A stretch of 64,000 bases of DNA from Sciurus carolinensis. Its lineage: Eukaryota; Chordata; Mammalia; Rodentia; Sciuridae. Shown here piece by piece: positions 33,285 through 44,210 of this stretch. A program made the position numbers and the translations under genes. Position 1 is the stretch's first letter. Every line of letters starts with the position of its first letter. The notes under the pieces are model-generated. The model had not been told where the DNA came from. It made no database searches and saw only the letters and a list, made by a program, of their open reading frames with translations. The stretch spans positions 46,093,056 to 46,157,055 of the forward strand of contig NC_062219.1 of NCBI RefSeq assembly GCF_902686445.1, in the 5' to 3' direction.

Positions 33285-33400
33285 ATGGAGGCTCTCTTTG
33301 TTGGCAAGGCTGCCCATGAACTCATGGTTCAAGCAATCCTCCAACCTCAGCCTCCTGAGTAGCCACCATGCCTGGTGTAACAATACACTTTAAAAAAAAA
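33285..33400 (-). repeat. B1-like SINE fragment, antisense
   Basis: 'TGGCAAGGCTGCCCATGAACTCATGG', 'CAAGCAATCCTCCAACCTCAGCCTCCTGAGTAGCCACCATGCCTGG' is antisense 7SL-derived sequence lacking the 'CTGGGATTACAGGCATG' segment by deletion. The A12 run after it is not its tail in this orientation. Confidence 0.75.
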
Positions 33401-33594
33401 AAAGTAAAATTGCACAGCATTATTAAATGAAATTGGGTGACAAATTTTTAATTCTGGGCTCTCAAATATGAAGAATTTGGGGAGGTGAATCAGAAACACA
33501 GTTAATTGACCTAAAAGACCTCCCTAAGAAGAAAAGTTAAACAGAAATCACAATGGAAAAGATGACACTGAGAGGTTACATTACTATAATTTTC

Positions 33595-35900
33595 CTTCCT
33601 CTGAAGTCCACTTTGCCTGAAGTTAATAAAACCACTGCAACTTTCTTTTGATTAGTGATAGCATGGTATATCTTTCTCCATCCCTTTACTTTTTAAAAAT
33701 TATATTTTACTTTTGGAGCAGTATTAGTTTCAATAGCGCAGCTGGGCAGGAGGTACAGAGATTTTCCACATACCCCATCCCCACCCATTAATCTCTTTCT
33801 TCTTTATAACATCCACCACCAGAGTGGTACATCTGTTTCCATTGGTGAACCTACACTGACACATCATTATTACTCAATGTCCACAGTTTACATTGGGGTT
33901 CACTCTTCCCATTGAACATTTTATAGTTCCCCTTTACATCTATTATTTTATATTTAAAGTGAGCTTTTTATAGACAATATATGTATGGGTCTTTTTTAAA
34001 TTGCTCCAACAGTCTTTGTCTTTTAATTGATCCATTTAGACCATTCACATTTAGAGTCATTATGAATTTAATTGGAATAATATGGATCATATTTGTACCT
34101 TGTCTATTCATTGACATTTTCCTTTTTCTTTTTCTGTCTCCCATTCTTTTACGGTATTCTTTGGTTTTAATTGAACATTGTACATAATTCTATTTTCTCA
34201 CTTCTTCTAGCATGTATATTTATTTAAAACATTGTTAGGGGTTGCCCTAGAATTTGCAATACATATTTATGATATACATTTATCCAAATCCACTCTCAAA
34301 TAACATTTTAGTGCTTGATAAATAGTGCAAGTACCTAACAACAGAAGTTTTGGTTTTTAGTTTTTTGTAGCTCTAGGTATGGAACCCAGCCTCATGCCTG
34401 CTAGGCAAGTGACCTACGACTGAGCTACATCTTCAGTTCAACAGAGCACTCTTAATTCCTCCCTCCTATGCCCTGAAACATCTCTATCTTCATTTTATTT
34501 ATTCAAAAGCTATAATTATCAATATATTATTTTTCTTATTCTTTTAAATAATTTTTTGATCTAACAGATATTATCTTACATTAATTTATTACTTCCCCAA
34601 CCCTTTTCCTTTATGTCCATCTGAGTTTCCAACCTATATAATTTTCTTTCTAAAGAACTTCTTTTAACATTTTAAGTCAAGTAGATCTATGAGCAACAAA
34701 TCCCCTCAGTTTTTATTTGTCTGAGAAAATATTTCTTCTTTTGAAAAATAATTTCACTGGAAATAGAATTCTAGGTTGGTGGGCTTTTTTCTTTGACATT
34801 TAGATACCTCACCCTCTTCTTGCTTGCATAGTTTCTGAAGAGATGTCCAGTGAATTTCTTATACTTGCTCTTCTATAGGTAAATGTCTCTGTCGCATTCT
34901 CCTGTGACTTCTCTCAAGATTGTCTCTTTGGTTTTCTGCAGTTTGAATATAACATGCCAAGGTATAGCTTTTTGGTTTTGGGTATTTATCCTGCCTATTT
35001 TTCTCTTAGCTTCCTTGATCTGTGGTTTGTCTCTCTAATTTTGAAAATTTCTCAGCCTTCATTACTTGAAATATTTCTTCTGTTCCTTTTCCTCTATCAT
35101 TCCAATTACATGTACAATATATTTTTGTAATTGCCTTGCAGTCCTTGAATATACTGTTCTTTTTATTTTATTTATTTATTTTGATCTTTGGATATTTCTA
35201 TGGGCATATCTTTGAGCTCCCTGATACTTTCTTTGACCACATTCAATCTGTTGATGAGCCCAATGAATGTATTCTTCCTATATATTATAGTGCCTTTGAT
35301 TTCAAGTATTTTTATTCTTTTCAGAGTTTACATTTCTCTGCTTAAATGACCCATCTGTTCTTGCATATTGTCCACTTTTCTGCTAGAATCTTTAGCACAT
35401 CAATCATAGTTCTTTTATATTCCGCATCAAACAATTCCCAAGTTTCTGTCTTACCTGAGTACAGTAATGATTCTTACTTGACTTCTTCAGGCAGTGTCTA
35501 CCATGTCTGGGATTTTTTTTCAAATTCACATAAGATGCATCAGATAAAAGGAATGAAGACAGAGATTCCTTTAGGTGAGGTTTTAGGTTTAGGTTTCGAG
35601 TCAGGCTGTGTTTACTATATACCATCCCTGTGGTGTCAGAGGCTGAAATTTCCTCTAGTGTCCTTGTTTTTTTCTCTCTTGTTGTCTCTGTCTCTAGAGA
35701 CTCTTTAAATGGGGTCTGAGTCTTGCAGTTCTTTCAACTTTACTACCCTATCATTACACAGGAACCCTATTAATATGTTCATAAGGCGTAGGAGGAGATG
35801 AAGCATGGGATCACCTCCTGTTAGCTCTCAGTCTTTGGTGAGTCTGAGTTGGGTTATTCCTTTCGCTCTAGTGGACTGAGCTTTGGTAAAAACCCAGTTC
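33595..35900 (-). mobile_element. Ancient L1M-class LINE, antisense, long remnant
   Basis: Plus-strand text follows the well-known antisense layout of old L1 elements. First comes the start of the endonuclease region ('CTTTGCCTGAAGTTAATAAAACCACTGCAACTTTCTTTTGATTAGTG'). Then 'TTTAATTGATCCATTTAGACCATTCACATTTA', 'GAATTCTAGGTTGGTGGGC', 'GTTTCTGAAGAGATGTCCAGTG', 'CATGCCAAGGTATAGC', 'CTTCCTTGATCTGTGG', 'TTACTTGAAATATTTCTTCTGTTCC', and 'GTTGATGAGCCCAATGAATG'. It runs from ORF2 towards the 5' region with increasing coordinate. Decayed with no useful frame. It contains an L1-3'-UTR-like insert at about 33710-33955 ('CCACCAGAGTGGTACATCTGTTTCCATTGGTGAACCTACACTGACACATCATTATTACTCAATGTCC') and an ID insertion at 34348. 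Confidence 0.8.
34348..34440 (-). repeat. ID SINE inserted in the L1M remnant, antisense
   Basis: 'TAGCTCTAGGTATGGAACCCAGCCTCATGCCTGCTAGGCAAGTGACCTACGACTGAGCTACATCTTCAG' is an antisense ID with both promoter boxes altered. The short shared word CAACAGA on both sides may be a decayed target duplication. Confidence 0.85.
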
Positions 35901-38794
35901 TTAACTTACATTTTTAATGGTCTTTTTGAAAAAATAAACACATATGCAGAAAAAACAACCCAGTTCTGTGATAAAATAATTTTCCTCTAGAATAAGCCTT
36001 ATTAAGGAGAACAGAAAGCTCAGGGTGTATTTAAAAACATGATAATTTCTCTCTTCCTCATGTGGGAAGGAATTGTTTTCTGATCTCTGCATGAGAACCT
36101 AGAATGTCTTTTGGAGAAAAAACTCACCACAACATTCACCCCACCCCTACAGATGGGCTTCTTCTTAGACTTTTTAACTCTCATGCTAGTGGACTTTGAT
36201 CTTCCACCAATTATAGTGTTTTACCAACTGTAAGTAGAATGCAATTCCCTGCATCTACCCATCTCTTTCTTCATTTTTCAAGGTAGCAGTTTGCTCTGTA
36301 AATTCCGTTCCCTGAAAAAGTCAATGGCTTTCGGTTTGCTTGGTTTTATCGTAATTTTGATGATGAGAATGACAGCTTCCAAGCTCTTTAAATGTTAAAC
36401 TGGACATGGTAGAGGCTACCAGAAACCATCAAGGATCCATAGCACAGGGGAAATTGGCCACTTTCATATACTAAGATTTTTAAGTCCACTGAGTACCTTC
36501 CTTTGTAAAATTTAACATGATATGTTTTACACATGTTTATGTGGTCAGTAAGAAGAATGAGATCTCCTTTCCCATGTGTGTTTAAAGCAGCCAGCTCCTG
36601 GTATGCCTGGCATGGTTCCTGAGTTGCCTTATCAGAAGGTAGGAGGATGGATTCATCAGTCCCTCAGTGTTCCTTATAGAGTCTTCTGGGGTTTTTTGGG
36701 TGTGTCTCCTCCAGGATTTTCTGATCTTTCATAAATTTCCTCATATAGACAATTAAAAGTATACATACATTGTTATGTCTCAATGAAAGTTTAGTTTTTT
36801 TGCCTCAGAATTATTGCCTTCATTCATTCAACAAATTACTGAATATCTACTAGAACTGGGTTTCTGGTGTTCTGCTTTTGTAAAGAAACTATGGATCTTT
36901 TAACTTTACGTGAGCCATTCTAACTTAAAGGCAAGGTAATTTAGAATAACTCCTCTTTCAACCACACTCTCCTCTCTTCCAAGACATTTAGCTCAACTTC
37001 AGTTTTTAATATTTCCTCCAGCAAGATTTGTAGGTTCTGCAGGTTCTGACCTTGTAAATGCTAGGTGTTGAAACCACAATACAATCTTCACATCCACTAG
37101 TAGCTGGATTTGAGCATTGTCTACGTAGAATATGGTGCTTTCTTTTTCAGATAGCTATCCAACTAAATTTATGCATGAGCTTGAACAGAACTGTTGTGCC
37201 ACTGGCATGGAGAAGAATAAAGGCAAAGGAAAAACTCCTAGAGGTATCAGGCTATGCTGTTGAAATTTTAAGTTTTATTTCCCACAGTCACTCCTATCGT
37301 GGCCACCTGGATTATAGCCAATGACCCAACACAATCATAAAGCTTTGGAGAATTAAATTTCTCCATATGCTCCACATCTGTTTAACTCACCCATTTCAAC
37401 TCTGAGTAGATATGTCTCTTACATCTACTTACTTCAACTGTTCAGATTTTATTATAAAGTTTGGACTTACATTTTCTTTTTGTCTTCCTCTGAATCTTTC
37501 CTCTACTATGATTCCCTAATAAAGAGGAAGTTGTTCCTACATGTGAAGTTCCATTTTAAATTAATCTGTTTCTTGGACATTTTTCTTCATTAACTTTCAC
37601 TATGTGTTCTCAATTTTTTTACTTGAAGCTATTATAATTTACCCAGCAGAAATGCTTTCAAAGGAACACAGGCACAGAGGACTTTAAAATGATTCAAAAC
37701 AAAGAAAAGCAATAAGTACCGCAATTTAATCTTATGAGAAGTTTAATTTTCCCCAGTGTGAGAAAATAATATACCCATAAAATGTCACTGTAACATAAGC
37801 AGCTAAACTCATTTCTCCATCTACAGTTTGATAAGAAAAAAAAAATTAGTGGGTAGTAGTTGATTCATAGATTTCAGCAATGGAGAAAACACGGTAAAAA
37901 TGGGTGCCAAACAATTCCCTAACCCACTGTTAGTAACAACATGGTGTAACAACAGATAAGGTATTTTGGGGAAACAAGTGTTCTTGAAAAAAGATTTTCA
38001 GGTAATTTCCTTTCACATAATCACACATCCAAGCTACATTAAAAAGTATCTGCAAACAAAGACCTCCTAAGCACGCCTAACACTTTTGAGCATGCTTGCT
38101 TCTTAAAGAGCTTTCTGACGTTTCCCACCACAGAAGCTATGGATAGACAGGTTGATTGTCCCAGGCCTAAAATAGGGACAAATCAAAACTTAAAAATCCA
38201 CACTGACTCCATCAGATTCTAAAGGAAATTTACCCAGAAGTAGCAGAGGCACTGGAACCAATGTGATGATTGTGATCATCCTGATGATGTCCTGACAATA
38301 AAATCTTACTTTGTACTTTAATTACAGAAAGTTATGGTACCCGAACACTTGTACAGCTAAACAACAAGTTTCAGAGACTTACAGAACCAGCCAACAAAAC
38401 AATAAATTCTGTCATTGGGCAGCCGCAAAAATTTTTTTTGTGAATCAAATATTTGAGTCTCATAGAATTACGATGTACACTGGACAGAGACTATCATTCT
38501 CCAAATAATTAATTGGATTGTACCCCACAATTTTACCCTGATTATTCTTTCTAGGATAATTGAGAAAGTATTTCAACCCACCATGGCACCTCAGGGTCAG
38601 ATATGATGTTTTCATTGTACCACAGCCATGTGGAATTGGGGGACAACAATGATCTCCTATTGGTAAGACTCTTGGCAAGAGAGAATTTATTGCAGTTTTA
38701 GGGAATGTTTAGAGATTTGTCTGACCTTTAAAATGTCTCAAATACTTCCCTGATCCCTAACTAGTCACGCTGCAGTCCTGCACAGGCAATTCTG
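35901..38794. other. Unassigned stretch of about 2.9 kb
   Basis: Possibly further decayed L1 5' sequence at the left edge. A scrap at 36805-36870 ('CATTCATTCAACAAATTACTGAATATC') resembles antisense L2. The 88-codon frame at 37058-37324 has no recognisable domain. Confidence 0.4.
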
Positions 38795-38880
38795 ATCACA
38801 CACTCACAGATGTGTATACGTACACACCCACAAACACATACACACTTTGCCTATGTGTGTAGGTGCCTGTGTCTAACTTA
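38795..38880. repeat. Interrupted CA/TG microsatellite
   Basis: Imperfect CA units ('CACACACTCACAGATG', 'TACGTACACACCC', 'ACATACACAC') followed by TG units in the opposite sense, giving a loosely palindromic alternating tract. Confidence 0.85.
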
Positions 38881-39068
38881 CAAGCAAGTCCAAATGTGGC
38901 TAAGATTATTTTGAAAGACTTTTTTATATGCAGAAAATCTGTCCTATCTCTCTTGTTCTTAGATCTAAGTTCCAACTAAAATATTGCCTTAGGAAGAAAA
39001 AAAAGACTCCAGCATTGATAGGCTAGATTAATTTTTCTAGCTTTGTTGGATAGTAAAGAAAATATTTC

Positions 39069-39071
<3 letters not shown>

Positions 39072-39112
<41 letters not shown>
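39072..39112. repeat. (AT)20 microsatellite
   Basis: Pure AT dinucleotides for about 41 bp. Self-complementary, so it can extrude as a cruciform. The Ile/Tyr repeat in the complementary frame is an artefact. Confidence 0.95.
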
Positions 39113-39113
<1 letters not shown>

Positions 39114-39638
39114 ATCTGCCAGCATTCCATTTGGGGGATAAATAGCCAAGAAAAAGTAAGTATTTGTATGTGTTTCTATTTCTCTTCCAAGATGGTACTG
39201 AGTACATATGCAGCCTACAGGACAGGGAGAAAGGAGTCTGGAAAATGAGCATGCAGGATGTGAGATCAGGAGAAGAAAATACAGCAGTGACTGATGTGAG
39301 TTGTTGGAAAGAGGGAAGCTGTTTTTATTTTGTTTTTCCTTTGAAAAGGCATAAATCTAAATAGCTTTAAGCATTTGCAGGAAAGGATCCATTTTTTTTT
39401 TCCATCCATTCATTCACATACAAACCATTTCTGACCATCTCCTGTGTATCAGACATTGTTCTGAGCATCAGAGAATAGCAACACACAAGACAAGCTAGAT
39501 TCCCATCCTTACTGAGCTTGCTATCTATTTGAGGAAAACAAATAAATGATAAGCAAAGAACATTAATTTCAGCTGGTAATAAATGCTGTGAAGAAAATCA
39601 AATGAACGTGTAGGAAGGTAGAATGTCATTTACGTACA

Positions 39639-39976
39639 TGTGGTGGTTAGAAAAGTCCTCAAGTCCTCTGAGAGGAGTTAACATTTTAACAGATGTTAAA
39701 ATGATGAGAAGTGACCCATCTAGTTCAGATGCTGAATGTCCCTCAAAGGACTATGTGTCAAAGGTTTGGCCACCAGGATGGCACTATTGGGAAGCAGTAG
39801 GATCTTTAGGAGACAGGGACTACTGGGAGGTCCTTAAGTCAATGAAGGCATAGGCTTAAAGGGAATTATGGGCCTTCTCTCTTCTTTGCTTCTTCTAAAT
39901 TGAGTACAAATAAATGTTTTCTCTTTGTAAGTTAATTATCTCAATTATTTTGTCATAGTGACTGAAAGCTGACTAA
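39639..39976 (+). repeat. MaLR solo LTR, internally deleted
   Basis: The left edge is TGTGGTGGTTAG. Then come 'GGACTATGTGTCAAAGGTTTGGCCACCAGGATGGCACTATTGGGAAG', 'CTGGGAGGTCCTTAAGTCA', 'AAAGGGAATTATGGG', and the end block 'GTTAATTATCTCAATTATTTTGTCATAGTGACTGAAAGCTGACTAAGGA'. The segment that usually carries the promoter-proximal Pro/Thr-type 'CCACCATGATGTTCTGCC' text is deleted. The polyadenylation-type AATAAA is at 39910. Confidence 0.85.
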
Positions 39977-41113
39977 GGAGCCAGTCATAAAACAATTTGA
40001 AGCATAAGAGTATTCAAAGCAGAGGGAATATTGAGGCAAAACATACAACCTGGTGTGCCCCAAGAGCTGAATGATAAACAGTGAGTGTGGGAAGTGAGAG
40101 GAAGTGGTAGAAAATAAAATCTGAAAGTTCAGCAAAGCCAATGGCCACAGAAATGAGTTTGAATTGTATTCTAATCATGACAGGAATATATTACAGAGTT
40201 CAACAGAGAGAATGGAATGATCATATTTAAACTTTAAAACAATTTGACCCTTGTAGAGTAGGAATGGACTGTAAGAGTTTAAAAAATATCAACAACAAAG
40301 ACTATTAGGACCAATTAAATAGCTACTGGTGTACTACATGGTAACAGCCGCAGCACTACAATTGTGAGGAGTGATCAGATTTAGCTTAACAGCTGACAGA
40401 TTGCATGGCAGTGAAAGAGTAAAAAAGGATATCTTTGGGGATTTTTCCATGAGCAGCTGGCTGGATGGTGATGCCATTAGGAAAGTGAGAAAGCATCACT
40501 GGGTTGACGTGGGAAGAGGAATCAAGATGTCTGTTGCAGTCGAAGAGCTCCTGAAAGACACTGATCTACATAAGAGAAAAATAACTGATAGTTTATGTTT
40601 CCAGAGGAAAAAAAGGGGACAAGCTACAACACTTTTGTGGAGTTGTCATTAGTTATAAAGAGGGTCTGTTTTTCTGTTCTAACAGGAGTGGATGGGGAAC
40701 AGAGTCACAGGTTTTCAGGCTTAATTAATATTAGCTACACAGAGTTTCAAGCTTGATATTGCCTTCCTATGACTGATAACATCTATAAAGTACTGGAAGG
40801 CAGGGACAAAGGGGTGATTGAGGAGAGTGGTGACAATTTAAAATAGTTTTTGTGAAGTGTGGGAGAAAGAGTTGACTAGTAAAAGAGCAGATGAGTCTGC
40901 CAGGTAGTGCTGAGATCCCTCTGAGGTTGGTGACCATGAATAGGTCGTCATATTACCTATTTTGATGTGTAATTTTTTTCTCCTTTATTAGTACTCCATT
41001 GGCCAGAAATATGCACATATTAAGCATTAAAGTGTGAAATAGAAAATTCATGTTTTATCTGATAGGATGTGGCAAAAATACAGACAGGACTGAGGAGTAT
41101 TGGTAACATTCCT

Positions 41114-41547
41114 TGTTATGGTTTGGATATGAGGTGTCCTCCAAAAGCTCCTGTGTTAATACAGGAGTGCTCAGATGTAAGATGATTAGATTATGAGCAC
41201 TGTAACATTATTAGTCCATCCTAATTTAAACGGACTGATAGGGCAGTAACTATAGGTGGGTGAGGCAGGGCTAGAGGAGGCGGGTCACTGGGGGCATGCC
41301 ATAGAAAGGTTCATCTTCCCTGCATCCCTTTCCTCCTCCCTTCTCTGCTTTCTGCTTATCATGAGCAGAACAGTTTTCCTCTGCCACACCCTTCTGCCAT
41401 GATGTTCTGCCTCATTTGGTTCCATAGCAATGGAGTTAACCAACCATGAATTAAACCTCTGAAACTCTGAGTTCAAAATAAACTTTTCCTCCTCTTTTTG
41501 TTATTGTCAGGTATTTTGGTCACAGTGACAAAAAGTTGACTAATACA
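41114..41547 (+). repeat. MaLR solo LTR, near full length
   Basis: Starts TGTTATGGTTTGGATATGAGG and ends GTTGACTAATACA. Contains 'CCTCCAAAAGCTCCTGTGTTAATACAGGAG', 'GAGGCGGGTCACTGGGGGCATGCC', 'CCATGATGTTCTGCCTCA', 'CCTCTGAAACTCTGAGTTCAAAATAAACTTTTCCTCC' and 'TTTTGGTCACAGTGACAAAAAG'. No internal retroviral sequence is attached. It lies in the antisense L2 remnant. Confidence 0.9.
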
Positions 41548-42345
41548 GTCTTACTAGAAAGTAAATCTTGGAGTGTAAGATAGGTACCTATGTTATTAAA
41601 AGATGCTTGAGCAGTGAATAAAGAGGTCAGTGAGGGAATGATGAAGTAGAAAGCATGTCAAAGAAACACATGGTCATGGTATGAGTGGTGGAGCCAGTAA
41701 AGAGAACAAGACAGGCGTCAATCAGATGTGAAACATGCAGATTATTTCAGAGGTGTGATGACAACTTCCAGGAGTAGGTACAGAGTAGGAGTTTGAGATA
41801 AAGTACAGAAGTCAATGAAGAGGTGATAAATGGGTGAAAGATCCGAGACTCAAGGTTTTGAACCCTCGTATGGGCAATGAACCCACACATCATAGCCTTA
41901 CTTGAGATAAAGACTGAGATTGTGATCCAGTTACAAAAGTCTTCAGTGAATGAGCAGATTGGACAGTAGATAAGCAAGAAGGAGGGGGAGTATCAGTGAA
42001 TGGCATGTGAAGGAGAAGGGATGAGGTCATAGATGGATGCAAGGAAGCCAACCAAGCAATAGACCTACTGTTTTTCTTGAGGAACAACAGAAGGGAGGTG
42101 GTACTCAGTCACTGTTTGACAAGAGTATAAGGAAAGCATTGTCTTTAGGAGAAAGCCAGGAGGAGTAGAAGGATGGCTTTGAGATTAATCTGTGTAGTTA
42201 GGGGAGTGAAGGAGCAACTCTGGAGGATAGAATGGAAGGAGCTCAAAAGGGGTGAAGCAAGAAGGCTCAGGTGTGGGACAATGATGGGCTGAACTTAGAG
42301 GCAAAAATTGTTCTCTAGGGTTTAAAGAGAAAAGAGAGAACAAGT

Positions 42346-42659
42346 AGATTTAGCCTCAAAGGGTCTTTTTTAACTTGAAGGACAATGCTAAGTCAAATGG
42401 CAAAAGATCACTAGGGGTTGGATGGCACTGGTCCAAAGCTTCAGATCCTGCCTTTGGGAGCAATACTGGGACTCATGAATGACATATCTATTCATTTTCG
42501 GGTCTTTATTTCTTTAAAAGAAATCATCCTAGGAGCCACCTTACTTCTCCCTTTCTACTTATTTGGTTATAATGCAACATCTGCGATCACTAAAATGGAG
42601 AAATAAAACACAAACCACAAGGCTAATGTTAACAAAGCTTACCAAATTCTCCATAGACA
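42346..42659. other. Unassigned stretch
   Basis: Between the L2 block and a MIR. The short frame 42418-42606 has no recognisable domain. Confidence 0.45.
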
Positions 42660-42890
42660 AATAAAGAAAATATCTAATATTTATGGCACATTTACTGTGC
42701 ATCCAACACTGTGCTTCAAGCATTACCTAAAACTCACAAATCCTATGGGGCCAAGTTTATTATTTACATTTCATGGATGCTGCAACTCAGAATTAGGGAA
42801 GTTGAATAGTTTGCCAAAGATCTTATAGCAATAAATAGTAAAGCCAAGATTTGGCCCTGCTAAGTCTCATTCTGGGCTATACAGCTGCTG
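42660..42890 (-). repeat. MIR SINE, antisense
   Basis: Near-complete antisense MIR: 'CTAATATTTATGGCACATTTACTGTGCATCCAACACTGTGCTTCAAGCATTACC', 'TTTATTATTTACATTTCATGGATGCTGCAACTCAGAATTAGGGAAGTTGAATAGTTTGCCAAAG', 'AAAGCCAAGATTTGG'. Confidence 0.9.
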
Positions 42891-42961
42891 AACCAGGCTA
42901 GATGTACAATCTAATCTCTAAATATCCTTGTGGAAGATTTAAATAACAAGTGCTTAAGAGT

Positions 42962-43091
42962 AGAAAGGAAAGAAGGAAGAATGGAAGGGAGGAGGGTGGA
43001 ATGGTGGTGGAAGAAAAGAAAAAAGGAAAGAAGGAAGGGTACAAGAGAGAGAGGGAGGGAGAAAGGAAGGAAGGAAAGAATGGGAAAAAAA
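42962..43091. repeat. 130-bp purine-rich (GGAA/GAAA)n tract
   Basis: Almost pure purine on the plus strand, with GGAAG, GGGAGG and GAAAGGAAGG units. Lys/Glu/Arg-rich and Ser/Pro/Phe-rich frames on the two strands (42898-43312) are artefacts of this composition. Confidence 0.95.
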
Positions 43092-43828
43092 CTGACATAC
43101 TGTATGTATGCTTGTGGATGCTATTCAAAAAGCTCCAAGGCCAGCTCTGTAATGGAATATGCAGCATTTCACTGATTTTACTTTTGAAGTGTAACCTCAT
43201 TAGGAGAAATCTACTGATAAATACAATAAACTACTTTTCAAGCGTTGGGGTGGTATCATTAGTTAAAAATAACTGTCCAGCAGACTTGAATGGTGGAGAA
43301 CTAAAGTGTTAAATCGAAAAACCATTTCAAGGCTGTCAGAACAATCATCTGAGTTTGGACAAGCTTCTCTCATCAACAAAGCAAACCAGACCCATTGGGT
43401 TGTAACCCACCCCTTCAAAGGTCCATCCTCTCCAGCAAAAGGGAAGGAAAGAAGAAAGAGGCTGGCATTTCACAGATCAGCAACCATGGTTCATTCAGCA
43501 CCATGTAGCTGCTCCCCTGCCATTTCTCAGGCAGTGTATTCAGCTAGTGGATCAAAGGTGTCCCCTCAGGCATCCCAGACCTGGGTACAGAAAGCAATTG
43601 ACTGGGCAGGCACCATCTCCATGGGTGTGACTGCTCCACCCACTCCACACACCCACAGAATTGGCCTGGCCATCTGCTTAGCAGGCATTAGTGTAGGGGA
43701 ACCAAGTAGCACTTTGCTAGTAACAAAGAAATAGTTCCCATTAGGCCCTAGGACTCCAGAGGCAGGTCACTAATCTGTCAGTCCAAAAGTTAAATTAGGC
43801 ATCAACTCTTAAGGCTAATGATATCATC
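43092..43828. other. Unassigned stretch with a 142-codon open frame
   Basis: The frame 43306-43734 (+) is one of the three longest in the window, Ser/Ala/Thr/Pro-rich, with a central 'SCSPAISQAVYSASGSKVSP'. I recognise no domain, signal peptide or transmembrane segment. No Kozak-like context (GTGTTAAATGTT-like) or splice signal marks it as a gene. Most likely chance in a locally GC-richer stretch. Confidence 0.35.
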
Positions 43829-43832
43829 TGCT

Positions 43833-43975
43833 TGTTGGTGGTAGCTCAGTGGTAGAGCTCTTGCCTATCATATGTGAAACACTGGGTTCAGTCTTCAGCA
43901 CCATATAAAAATAAATAAAATAAAGGTATTGTGTCCATCTACAACTAAAAAAAAATTAAAAAAATAAATTTTGCA
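43833..43975 (+). repeat. ID SINE (sciurid type)
   Basis: 'GGTGGTAGCTCAGTGGTAGAGCTC' (box A), 'GTGAAACACTGGGTTCAGTCTTCAGCACCATAT' (box B), then an AAAATAAATAAAATAAAGG tail with GTATTGTGTCCATCTACAAC and a final A-rich run. The GTGTCC-CTAC motif after the AT-rich tail is what I associate with squirrel-family ID copies. Confidence 0.95.
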
Positions 43976-44049
43976 ATAGAAACATGCATTTGGTATTTAA
44001 TATAGTCTTCTCAGGAGTAGAGAAACTACTGTGACTTAGGAGCTACAAA

Positions 44050-44210
44050 AAGTTGCAACAATCCTCAAACAACTTTGGGAGGTAACATCATGATCATCCT
44101 AATTTTACAGACAGGTAAGCAGAGGCTCAGCAGTGACGTAACTTGCCAAGGTGTATCTCAAGGTCTGAGCAGATTCAGAAGCCCTGTTTCTCTCTACTCC
44201 CTGGCTTCCT
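44050..44210 (-). repeat. MIR SINE, antisense
   Basis: 'AATCCTCAAACAACTTTGGGAGGTAACATCATGATCATCCTAATTTTACAGACAGGTAAGCAGAGGCTCAGCAGTGACGTAACTTGCCAAGGTG' is the antisense MIR core in order. Box B is decayed. Confidence 0.9.

Larger units (their letters stand above)
39395..42345 (-). repeat. Long antisense L2 remnant split by two LTRs
   Basis: L2 text in antisense occurs in three blocks: 39395-39638, 39977-41113 and 41548-42345. The first holds the 3' end ('CATTCATTCACATACAAACC', 'CCTGTGTATCAGACATTGTTCTGAGCATCAGAGAATAG', 'TTACTGAGCTTGCTATCTATTTGAGG'). The second continues in order ('CAAAGCAGAGGGAATATTGAGGCAAA', 'GAGTTTGAATTGTATTCTAATCATGACAGG', 'GGCTGGATGGTGATGCCATTAGGAAAGTGAGAAAG'). The third is the most decayed. 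The order across the LTRs is preserved, so one ancestral L2 copy of about 2.2 kb was interrupted later. No frame survives. Confidence 0.7.

Noticed and set aside
39037..39252. Minus-strand frame with repeated Ile/Tyr
   Set aside because: Caused by the (AT)20 microsatellite.
41114..41547. Full endogenous retrovirus
   Set aside because: Only a solo LTR is present; no gag, pol or env sequence and no partner LTR in the expected position. The same holds for 6075, 9601, 39639, 50845 and 56317.
42898..43312. Lys/Glu/Arg-rich and Ser/Pro/Phe-rich frames
   Set aside because: Artefacts of the purine-rich tract; no frame extends into complex sequence with coding character.
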